This document shows, one piece after another, positions 17,146-24,615 of a DNA stretch of 64,000 nt. Made by a program: the position numbers and the translations under genes. Source of the stretch: JAAYEL01 sp964345835 (lineage in GTDB: Bacteria; Bacillota; Clostridia; Tissierellales; Peptoniphilaceae); NCBI GenBank assembly GCA_964345835.1, contig CAYFSL010000004.1, positions 1 to 64,000 on the forward strand, in the 5' to 3' direction. How positions within the stretch are numbered: position 1 is the stretch's first letter; each line of letters opens with the position of its first letter. A model generated the notes under the pieces. That model saw nothing but the letters and a program-made list of their open reading frames with translations. It was not told the DNA's origin and ran no database searches.

Positions 17146-17154
17146 ATTATATCA
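17146..17154 (-). promoter_or_regulatory. Extended -10 promoter candidate for the DUF3783-C39 pair
   Basis: Minus strand TGA-TATAAT directly after the Rnf terminator. No clear -35 box, since that position falls inside the terminator hairpin. Confidence 0.4.
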
Positions 17155-17195
17155 TATAAAAAGGGAAGCTCCTAGTAGCTAGGAGACTCCCTTAT
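17155..17195 (-). terminator. Intrinsic terminator of the rnf operon
   Basis: Minus strand: AGGGAGTCTCCTAG pairs with CTAGGAGCTTCCCT around a short loop, followed by TTTTTAT. It is 20 bases after the rnfB stop. Confidence 0.9.
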
Positions 17196-17214
17196 AGTCA
17201 AATCAATTTTAATA

Positions 17215-18069
17215 TTAAGCTGTAACAGTTTCTTTTTCTTCTTTAACCTCTACTAAAGGTTTGGAGTCTTCTCCTGTTATGATAATACACTTTGCTGGAC
17301 ACTTAGCAGCTGCTGCTTTAGCCTTTTCTAGGTCAAAGTCTTTACTATATTTTACCCTAGCAAGCTTACCATCCATTTCAAATTCATTTGGAGCTAACTT
17401 TGTACATAGGCTACAACCTATACAACCAACCTTACAAGCATCCTTAACAGCTTTACCAAAGTCAAATGATGAACATCTAACAAAGGCCTTTGCTCCATAA
17501 GGAGTCAAGCTAATTATATTCTTAGGGCAAATTTCAATACATTTTTTACATGCGACACATTTGTCCTCGTCAACTAGGGCAACCCCATTTACAATATGTA
17601 TAGCGTCATATTCACAGACATTGACACAGGTTCCACATCCCTGGCAACCATATTGGCAAGATTTACATGATCCTCCTGATAACATGGCCATTGTCCTACA
17701 ATCATTTATACCTTCATAGTTGTAAAGGGTTTTTGTATTGTCATTAGTTCCATTACAGTGGACAGTAGCTACCATCCTAGTCATATCGCCAGCTTCTACC
17801 CCCTTGATTTCAGCTATTTGGCTAGCTACAGGGGCTCCACCTACACTACATAGGTTAACAGGCGCCTTGCCTTCAGCAACTGCCTTGGCATATCCATCAC
17901 ATCCAGGATAACCACAAGCACCACAGTTTGCACCTGGTAAAACTTCCCTTACCCTGGCTTCTGTTTCATCTATTTCCACATAGAAGGCCTTAGCTGCTAC
18001 TCCAAGTAAGCCAGCAAATAAGGCTCCTAGTGCACCTAAAATCCCTATTGGAATTAACATCTCTTGCAT
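17215..18069 (-). CDS. rnfB: Rnf complex subunit B (iron-sulfur)
   Basis: 284 residues. The N-terminal membrane segment (about 5-27) is followed by a 4Fe-4S binding motif NCGACGYPGCDGYA. Several ferredoxin-type clusters come next, with CKSCQYGCQGCGTC, CVACKKCIEICP and CKVGCIGCSLC. RnfB passes electrons between ferredoxin and the rest of the membrane complex, which moves Na+ or H+ while reducing NAD+. It is the last gene of rnfCDGEAB. Confidence 0.97.
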   Translation of the reverse strand: MQEMLIPIGILGALGALFAGLLGVAAKAFYVEIDETEARVREVLPGANCGACGYPGCDGYAKAVAEGKAPVNLCSVGGAPVASQIAEIKGVEAGDMTRMVATVHCNGTNDNTKTLYNYEGINDCRTMAMLSGGSCKSCQYGCQGCGTCVNVCEYDAIHIVNGVALVDEDKCVACKKCIEICPKNIISLTPYGAKAFVRCSSFDFGKAVKDACKVGCIGCSLCTKLAPNEFEMDGKLARVKYSKDFDLEKAKAAAAKCPAKCIIITGEDSKPLVEVKEEKETVTA

Positions 18070-18086
18070 TAGTAGTCCATCCTTTC

Positions 18087-18659
18087 TTATACTAATCCCT
18101 TAAATCCGAAAAAGGCAATTGATAATAATCCTAGGCTCAAAAGAGCTATTGGGATGCCTCTGAAGGATTTTGGAAGGTCAACAGTTTCATATTTTTCTCT
18201 TATAGCTGATAGAAGTACAAGAGCAATAGTAAATCCTATTGAAGCTGAAATTGAATTGACAATGGTTTGTATAATATTGTAATTGTTGTCAACGTTTAGT
18301 ATAGCCACGCCAAGTACAACACAGTTGGTTGTTATCAATGGTAGAAATACTCCTAAAGCACTATAAAGTGAAGGTGATGCCTTTTTCAAGAACATTTCTA
18401 CGAATTGAACTAATGATGCTATAACCAAAATGAAGGCAATAGTTCTCAAGTATTCTAGGTTTAATGCTACAAGTATGTAATTATTTATCAACAGTGTAAT
18501 GATTGAAGATAAAGTAATTACAAAGGTTACTGCCAAGCCCATTCCTATTGAGGTTTCTAATTTCTTAGATACCCCCAAAGATGGACAGATCCCTAGGAAC
18601 TGAGCAAGAACGTAGTTATTTACAAATATTGATCCGATTATTATTGAAACTAGATTCAT
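18087..18659 (-). CDS. rnfA: Rnf complex subunit A (membrane)
   Basis: 190 residues with six hydrophobic segments. The family motifs NNYVLAQFLGICP at the N-terminus and TTNCVVLGVAIL in the middle are clear. RnfA and RnfE form the inverted pair of membrane subunits that hold a cluster at the centre of the complex. It overlaps rnfE by one base. Confidence 0.97.
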   Translation of the reverse strand: MNLVSIIIGSIFVNNYVLAQFLGICPSLGVSKKLETSIGMGLAVTFVITLSSIITLLINNYILVALNLEYLRTIAFILVIASLVQFVEMFLKKASPSLYSALGVFLPLITTNCVVLGVAILNVDNNYNIIQTIVNSISASIGFTIALVLLSAIREKYETVDLPKSFRGIPIALLSLGLLSIAFFGFKGLV

Positions 18660-19264
18660 TATTCAGCCTCCTTTTTATTTGACTTGTTTTGAATTGAAGT
18701 CATCGCTGCTACAAATATACCAAGAAGTATAAATGCAGATGGTGCTTGTGTAAGTATTTTCAAGGAAAATTGTTCAGGAAATACCCTAAATCCAAGGATG
18801 GTTCCTGTACCAAGAAGTTCTCTTACAACGGAAAGTGTGATAATTACAAATGCGTAACCCAGACCATTTGCTAGACCATCGAAGATGGATGCTACTGGAC
18901 CATTCTTTGATGCGAATGATTCAGCACGGGCAAGGATTATACAGTTTACAACTATTAATGGTAAGAAGATACCAAGAATTTCATAAATAGGTTGTAAAAA
19001 TGCATTAAGCACCATTTCAACTATTGTAACAAAGGCTGCTACTACAACTATAAAAGCTGGAATTCTGACTTCATTAGGTATAAAGTTTCTCAATAGGGAG
19101 ATAACCAAGTTGGACATTACCAAAACAAAGATTACCGCCGCGCTCATACCTAGAGCACCTTGCACAGATCCAGATACCGCTAAAACTGAACATAGGCCTA
19201 CAGTTTGAACAAGTACTGGATTATTTTTGAATATACCATCTCTAAACATCTTTTTTAAATTCAT
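18659..19264 (-). CDS. rnfE: Rnf complex subunit E (membrane)
   Basis: 201 residues, six hydrophobic segments. NNPVLVQTVGLCSVLAVS and VVNCIILARAE are the RnfE/NqrD family motifs. A short charged C-terminal tail (NKSNKKEAE) is cytoplasmic by inference. It starts ten bases after rnfG. Confidence 0.97.
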   Translation of the reverse strand: MNLKKMFRDGIFKNNPVLVQTVGLCSVLAVSGSVQGALGMSAAVIFVLVMSNLVISLLRNFIPNEVRIPAFIVVVAAFVTIVEMVLNAFLQPIYEILGIFLPLIVVNCIILARAESFASKNGPVASIFDGLANGLGYAFVIITLSVVRELLGTGTILGFRVFPEQFSLKILTQAPSAFILLGIFVAAMTSIQNKSNKKEAE

Positions 19265-19274
19265 AATATTCCTC

Positions 19275-20792
19275 CTAGTTCAAAGCCTTTACAGCTTCAG
19301 CTGCCTTGTTCATTATTTCAACTAAGGCAGTAGTTGTGAAAGTTGCCTTAGAAACATTTTGAATGTCTTCATTTTCAGTTGGATTGTCGCTAGGTTTAAA
19401 CTCTTTAGCTAACTTTAGGTTTTTCCCTATAAATTTGGCTACATAGTCCTCATTTCCTGCTGGTTCTCCCCAATTAGGTGATTCCTTGAAATTATAGTAA
19501 ACGAATTGCTTGATAACCCCATCTGGTCCAACTAATATACCAGCTGAAATCCCATCTTTATGGAAGGCTTCCTCAGATGTCACATCAATTATGTAATCAC
19601 CCTTATCTGTCTTGTGAATTGCAGTCACATTTTCGTTTAGAAGGTCTTCGCCAACCGCCTCTACTGACTCAACTCCTTTAAATAGAGCTAGGTAGTCAAT
19701 ATCTGGCTTATTAGCCTTTTCTTCTTCCTTAATAATGTTAGCTAGGTCAAGTTTTTCAACTTTAAGTTGAGCCTTATCATAGGCCTTAAGTCCCTTTACT
19801 GCATCATTCATAGCATCTTGCATACCCATTGAGGTAACAGTTGCAGAAGAGATTAAAAGTATATCTTTATCCCTCTTCGGTTGTGCCTTTAGCTTTATTT
19901 TTGAAGCTAGGGATTTACCAACTATATTATTTTTATAGATATCTGATTCTATATTTTTACCGTATTCTGGTGTTTCATTATGAGAAAGTATTGTGAAATT
20001 TTCAATCTTCTTATTTAGGTCTACCCCAAGTAAAAAGTCAATTTCTCCAGCAAATCCACTCGCCTTTAATTGAACTATATGTCCAAGCAATTGATCCCCT
20101 TTATATGCGTCAACGATTCTAACTAATTTTTCTAGTTTGAAATCATTTTTTACTTCTCTAAAGTTATCTGCATCTTTATAGATTTCTTTATAATTTGAAG
20201 CAAAATAAGGGATTACAACTTCTCCAAGTGGTTGAATCTTATCTGATAGCTCTCCCATTTTAATAGCTATTTGCTTAAAGGCATTAGTTAGTGCAGAAGT
20301 GGTCCTAGTAGCTCCAGATATTTGTTGGATTTCTCCATTTTCCTTATTGCCTGGTCCGTAGCTTACCCCCTTGGAAATATTTACATCCTTCACTCCATCG
20401 ATGAATGGTTTTTCTTCCATTTTTGAACCATATCCCTTGGTTTCTGAGTGAGTGATAGCCTTAAAGCCTTGGATAACTCCTTCATTACTTACACCTAGGA
20501 TAAAGTCGATATTACCGCCATATCCACCTGTAGCAAGTCCCTTGAATACGTATCCTATAACTGATGATCCGTCTTTAACTTCTATTACTTCTTTTATATT
20601 TTCATTTACATCCTTTGCAATACTATTGAATTCCTTTCCACTTGGATAGGCTTCAGAAAAAGCATCGACAAAGGCCTTTTCATTTTTACTCTTTATAATT
20701 GGTGCCGTAACACTATTTGTAAATGCTAATACCAAGGCTGCAACTGCAGCTATTACAAATAATTTTAAGACAAGGTTTAATATTTTTTTCAT
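19275..20792 (-). CDS. rnfG: Rnf complex subunit G with three FMN-binding-type repeats
   Basis: 505 residues, more than twice the usual 180-220 of RnfG. One N-terminal membrane segment (5-25) is followed by three successive FMN-bind-like repeats. The covalent FMN site S/T-G-A-T occurs as ISGATRTTSAL (Thr162). Shifted versions follow as ISSATVTS (Thr318) and VSKATFTTTAL (Thr484). The preceding conserved segments repeat too (GGYGGNIDFILG at 89-100, GFAGEIDFLLG at 246-256). The first site is canonical and the others have lost the Gly. RnfG normally carries one flavin on the outer face of the membrane. Start and stop overlap the neighbours in the normal way (one base with rnfD), so this is not a fusion artefact. 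Confidence 0.93.
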   Translation of the reverse strand: MKKILNLVLKLFVIAAVAALVLAFTNSVTAPIIKSKNEKAFVDAFSEAYPSGKEFNSIAKDVNENIKEVIEVKDGSSVIGYVFKGLATGGYGGNIDFILGVSNEGVIQGFKAITHSETKGYGSKMEEKPFIDGVKDVNISKGVSYGPGNKENGEIQQISGATRTTSALTNAFKQIAIKMGELSDKIQPLGEVVIPYFASNYKEIYKDADNFREVKNDFKLEKLVRIVDAYKGDQLLGHIVQLKASGFAGEIDFLLGVDLNKKIENFTILSHNETPEYGKNIESDIYKNNIVGKSLASKIKLKAQPKRDKDILLISSATVTSMGMQDAMNDAVKGLKAYDKAQLKVEKLDLANIIKEEEKANKPDIDYLALFKGVESVEAVGEDLLNENVTAIHKTDKGDYIIDVTSEEAFHKDGISAGILVGPDGVIKQFVYYNFKESPNWGEPAGNEDYVAKFIGKNLKLAKEFKPSDNPTENEDIQNVSKATFTTTALVEIMNKAAEAVKALN

Positions 20793-21706
20793 TACTTGGC
20801 CACACTCCTTCCGAAAGACTTGTCTCTAAGAAGTTTATCTAATAGTGGAGTTGCAACGTTCATCAATAATATGGCATAGCTTACCCCCTCAGGGTATCCA
20901 CCATAAACTCTGATTAAGACAGTAAGCAAACCTGCTCCAAGAGCATAGATAACCTGCGCCTTAGATCCCGTAGGAGATGTTGAATAGTCAGTTAACATGA
21001 AGAAGGCTCCAAGAATTAAACCTCCTGATAGGAGCTGCATTAGAGTATCCTCAAAATCATATCCAAGAATTAAGAAGAATACCGCTACAGTTCCTATATA
21101 GATAGCTGGCATTTTAATATGTATAACTCTCTTTAGCAATAAGTAACAAGCGCCTATTAATAAGGCGATCTTAGATACCTCACCCATAACTCCTGGGATA
21201 TTTCCAAGGAATAGGTCTAGAATTGTAAATGGCTTTCCAGACAAAGGTGTAGCTGATGCCTTACCATCAATAATAAAGTTGCCCATTTCTGTTGGCCAAG
21301 AAGCAAGTAGGACTGCTCTTGCTGCAAGTGCCGGGTTCATAAAGTTATTGCCTATTCCCCCAAACATTTCCTTAACTATAATAATTGCAAAAACTGCTCC
21401 AAATATCGCCATCCAATAAGGCATATTATATGGCATATTAAATGATAGTAATATACCTGTCACAACAGCTGATAGGTCTGAAACCCTGATTGGCTTTTTA
21501 GAAGCCTTTTGAAATAGGTATTCAGATAGAACACAGGCAGCAACTGTAACTAATGTAAGTATTAAAGACCTAATTCCAAATATCGCAATCGCAGCAATCA
21601 TTGCTGGCAATAAGGCGATAATCACATCAAGCATGATTAGTTGTGTTGTGTTTTTAGTCCTTATATGAGGCGATGAAGTTACTGTAAATTTTCTATTTTC
21701 TTCCAT
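20792..21706 (-). CDS. rnfD: Rnf complex subunit D (membrane flavoprotein)
   Basis: 304 residues with about eight to nine hydrophobic segments. The covalent-flavin region DGKASATPLSG corresponds to the S-AT-P-L motif of RnfD/NqrB. GGIGNNFMNPALAARA and GAFFMLTDYSTSP are further family motifs. It forms the membrane core of the complex with A, E and G. Confidence 0.97.
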   Translation of the reverse strand: MEENRKFTVTSSPHIRTKNTTQLIMLDVIIALLPAMIAAIAIFGIRSLILTLVTVAACVLSEYLFQKASKKPIRVSDLSAVVTGILLSFNMPYNMPYWMAIFGAVFAIIIVKEMFGGIGNNFMNPALAARAVLLASWPTEMGNFIIDGKASATPLSGKPFTILDLFLGNIPGVMGEVSKIALLIGACYLLLKRVIHIKMPAIYIGTVAVFFLILGYDFEDTLMQLLSGGLILGAFFMLTDYSTSPTGSKAQVIYALGAGLLTVLIRVYGGYPEGVSYAILLMNVATPLLDKLLRDKSFGRSVAK

Positions 21707-21715
21707 CTTATCCCC

Positions 21716-23032
21716 CTATTTTAAACTCTTTTTTCTAAGTTGAGTCTTACCAATTCTTATGCTTTCAACAAGTGGTCTTGCCGCAGGACAAATATATGAA
21801 CATGAACCACATTCGATACAATCCATAATGTTGTAGTTGTCCATTATATCTTCCCTATCGAAGGCTACTGCTTTCTCTAGTTGGTAAGGAATTAATCTCA
21901 CTGGACATACATCGACGCATTTTTTACATCTAATGCATGGAGATGCTTGTCTTAGCTTTGATTCTCTACTCGTCAAAACAAGACAACCATTATTTGCCTT
22001 TTCGAAAGGTACTTCAGTGTCAACTAGGGAATTACCCATCATTGGTCCACCAACAATTACCTTTGTTGCATCTTCAGTTAGCCCACCCAAATGTTCGATT
22101 CCATCTGCATAAGTAGTGCCAAATCTAACCATAGCATTGCATGGGTTTTTGAAGCCTTGTCCTGTAAAAGTAACAATCCTTTCATATAAAGGCTTGTTAA
22201 ATCTAACTGCCTCATAAATAGCATAGGAAGTAGAAGCATTATCGACTACTACTCCTATATCTGCAGGAAGTCCACCTGCTGGAACTTGCCTTCTTAAAGT
22301 AGTATCTATAATCCTTTTTTCATCACCTTGTGGATATTTTGTTTTAGCAACAACAAGCTTAACTCCCAGATCCTGACAAGCTGGCTTAAGGGCTTCGATA
22401 GCTTCTGGTTTGTTGTCCTCTATAGTAACATAGCCATCCTTGGCACCAACAGCCTTCATTATGATTAAAAGGCCCTCAACAACTTCCCTAGCCTTTGATC
22501 TTAATAGGGTATCGTCAGCGGTCAGATAAGGTTCGCATTCAGCTGCGTTAATAATAACAGAATCAATTGGTTTTTCTTTTGCAGGTGTAAGCTTTACATG
22601 AGTTGGAAAGCTTGCCCCTCCTAGACCAGTTATACCAGCCTCTTTAATAATATGTACTAATTCTTCCTTATCAAGTTTCTTCCAATCCCTGTCCATAAGC
22701 TCATAGCCCAGGTCATCTTTGAAATCATTTTCTATTACTACTGTAGGAACCTTTCTTCCTCTTTGGGTGAAAGTATCTTCGACTTTTAATACTGTTCCTG
22801 AAACAGTAGAGTGAACATTTGCTGAAATATAGCCATCAGCCTCCCCTATCAATTGACCAAGCTTAACTTGATCTCCTTTTTTAACAACTGCTTTTGCAGG
22901 TGCTCCGATATGTTGTGATAAAGGGACCTTGACTATCTGTGGAGCGGGAACCACTTTAAGGTCTTTCCCCTTAGAAAGTTCCTTGTATCCATGTACATGA
23001 AAACCACCCTTAAAGGTTTGTCCAAGTACCAA
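21716..23032 (-). CDS. rnfC: Rnf complex subunit C (NADH-binding, iron-sulfur)
   Basis: 438 residues from a TTG at 23032. This start is preferred because AGAGGTG lies six bases upstream and the protein then opens VLGQTFKGGFHVHG, as RnfC proteins do. An ATG six codons upstream (23050) has no ribosome binding site. The order is: N-terminal barrel-sandwich, NADH/FMN-binding domain with GLGGASFPTHVK, an SLBB-like domain, then two 4Fe-4S motifs CIRCKKCVDVCP and CIECGSCSYICP. It is the NAD+-reducing end of the complex and the first gene of the operon. Confidence 0.95.
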   Translation of the reverse strand: MVLGQTFKGGFHVHGYKELSKGKDLKVVPAPQIVKVPLSQHIGAPAKAVVKKGDQVKLGQLIGEADGYISANVHSTVSGTVLKVEDTFTQRGRKVPTVVIENDFKDDLGYELMDRDWKKLDKEELVHIIKEAGITGLGGASFPTHVKLTPAKEKPIDSVIINAAECEPYLTADDTLLRSKAREVVEGLLIIMKAVGAKDGYVTIEDNKPEAIEALKPACQDLGVKLVVAKTKYPQGDEKRIIDTTLRRQVPAGGLPADIGVVVDNASTSYAIYEAVRFNKPLYERIVTFTGQGFKNPCNAMVRFGTTYADGIEHLGGLTEDATKVIVGGPMMGNSLVDTEVPFEKANNGCLVLTSRESKLRQASPCIRCKKCVDVCPVRLIPYQLEKAVAFDREDIMDNYNIMDCIECGSCSYICPAARPLVESIRIGKTQLRKKSLK

Positions 23033-23084
23033 TAAAATCACCTCTTTCATTGTAATAAAATTGTGAATTAAATAATTCTCTATA

Positions 23085-23093
23085 ATTATAACA
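23085..23093 (-). promoter_or_regulatory. rnf operon promoter candidate
   Basis: Minus strand TGT-TATAAT, an extended -10, about 50 bases before rnfC. The -35 is poor (CAATTT at 17-base spacing). Nothing else is recognised in 23094-23270. Confidence 0.45.
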
Positions 23094-23269
23094 CAAAGTT
23101 AGCTCTTAAATTGAAAATATCGTCAAACTTTACACAAATTCTAGTAAATTCCTATTAATTCTTTATTTTAGTTAATTATTTTAACATTTGTTTGGCATAT
23201 ATCTGTATAATTATTTCTAGGCAATATTAAAAAATTTAAAGGATATATTTTCATGACGATTTAAATAAC

Positions 23270-23306
23270 CAAAGGGTTGGTAGAAATTCTCCTACCAACC
23301 CTATTT
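23270..23306 (-). terminator. Terminator after the polA-coaE-transglycosylase genes
   Basis: AGGGTTGGTAG pairs perfectly with CTACCAACCCT around an eight-base loop. On the minus strand it is followed by TTGGTTATTT, on the plus strand by ATTTTTA, so it may work both ways. Confidence 0.75.
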
Positions 23307-23363
23307 TTAATGGCACCCTTGTATAATTTGTAAATTCTAAATAAATACTGTTAAAATATCCAA

Positions 23364-23987
23364 TTAACTACTAAGGCTAATTTTCATAAAAATATAAGCT
23401 CTTTTCCACTGACTAAGTCCTCTTACATTTATTATGTCATCCCAAATTTTACTTACAAAAATCCTATTTTCCTTCACTTTGACAATATATTCCTTAGTTT
23501 CATCAACTGGTATATTTTTATAGCTAGAAGGATCACTAGTTATAATTCCAGATTCTATCCACTTACTAACATTACCAGGCCCTCCATTATAAGCGAGAAT
23601 TGCTAGGTCCTCTGACTTAAAATAATTAAACAAATATCTCAAATAATAGGTCCCAATTTTAATATTGTAATCAGAGTCTGTCAACATATTTTCGTTGTAC
23701 TCTATGCCCATTTGGTCGGTTATCCAATTTGCAGTTTCTGGGAGTAATTGCATCAAACCAACAGCCCCCATATGTGATTGGACCTTTTCTCTAAAGCCGC
23801 TTTCTGTCTTGATTATAGCCATGACAAGCCTTGGATCCACATCATACTCTTTAGAGTACTTTTCAACTATGTCTATATATTTTTCATAATCAGTTTCCAA
23901 CCTTGAATAAGTAAGTCCATAGGCCGCAGCAAATAGGACAAGGACAACTATCAAAATTATAGTTAATAATTTAAATAATACTTTCAT
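23364..23987 (-). CDS. Membrane-anchored lytic transglycosylase (SLT fold)
   Basis: 207 residues. One N-terminal membrane anchor (about 6-26) is followed by a goose-type lysozyme/SLT domain: the catalytic Glu62 in IKTESGF, then GAVGLMQLLPETA and AYNGGPGNV. It cleaves the glycan chain of peptidoglycan outside the membrane without water. Its start overlaps the end of coaE by 17 bases, so it is probably coupled to coaE translation. Confidence 0.93.
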   Translation of the reverse strand: MKVLFKLLTIILIVVLVLFAAAYGLTYSRLETDYEKYIDIVEKYSKEYDVDPRLVMAIIKTESGFREKVQSHMGAVGLMQLLPETANWITDQMGIEYNENMLTDSDYNIKIGTYYLRYLFNYFKSEDLAILAYNGGPGNVSKWIESGIITSDPSSYKNIPVDETKEYIVKVKENRIFVSKIWDDIINVRGLSQWKRAYIFMKISLSS

Positions 23988-24615
23988 ACAAAATTCCTAA
24001 TCTTTCTTTAATTTCTTTTTTGAGGTGGTTTAAGTCAGAATTATTGTTAATTATCGTGTCACAATATTCTTTTTTTACTTCCACCGGCAATTGACTGTCA
24101 ATCCTCTTAATAGCTTCTTCTTCCGTCAAGGAATTCCTATTTATAAGCCTATTTATCTGATCTTGTCTAGATAAGTAAATAAGCCATATTTCATCGAGCT
24201 TAAGAGGCATTTCCCCTTTTATTAACAACTCAACAAGAAGGGGAATTTCTATGAAGATTACTTTCTCAGAACTTTCTTCTATCATTAATTCAATTTTATT
24301 GAAAATATTTGCATGAGTCAATTTATTTAGGATATTTAATTGGCCCTTGTCAGAAAAAACCAGGTCAGACAAAGTCTTTCTTGATATTTCTCCCCCATCA
24401 TCCAATATTTTTTCTCCAAAATGGCCCAGGATTCCCTGGTAATTTTTCTCTCCTTTTTTCATAAGATCATGGGCTACGAGGTCAGCATCTATAACTTTCT
24501 GTCCAAGCTCCCTCAAAATAGCAGCTGCTGTCGACTTCCCAGTAGCAATCGACCCAGTTATTCCTACTACATATTTATTCTTGTAGATAGCATTATTGTC
24601 TTCACTAAACTTCAT
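23971..24615 (-). CDS. coaE: Dephospho-CoA kinase
   Basis: 214 residues from the ATG at 24615, which overlaps the polA stop by eleven bases; a longer frame is open but lacks support. The Walker A GITGSIATGKST, the DADLVAHDL motif, and the CoA-binding and lid regions (IPLLVE, NRNSLTEEEAIKRI) are present. It phosphorylates dephospho-CoA, the last step of CoA synthesis. polA-coaE-transglycosylase is a common Firmicute order. Confidence 0.93.
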   Translation of the reverse strand: MKFSEDNNAIYKNKYVVGITGSIATGKSTAAAILRELGQKVIDADLVAHDLMKKGEKNYQGILGHFGEKILDDGGEISRKTLSDLVFSDKGQLNILNKLTHANIFNKIELMIEESSEKVIFIEIPLLVELLIKGEMPLKLDEIWLIYLSRQDQINRLINRNSLTEEEAIKRIDSQLPVEVKKEYCDTIINNNSDLNHLKKEIKERLGILYESII

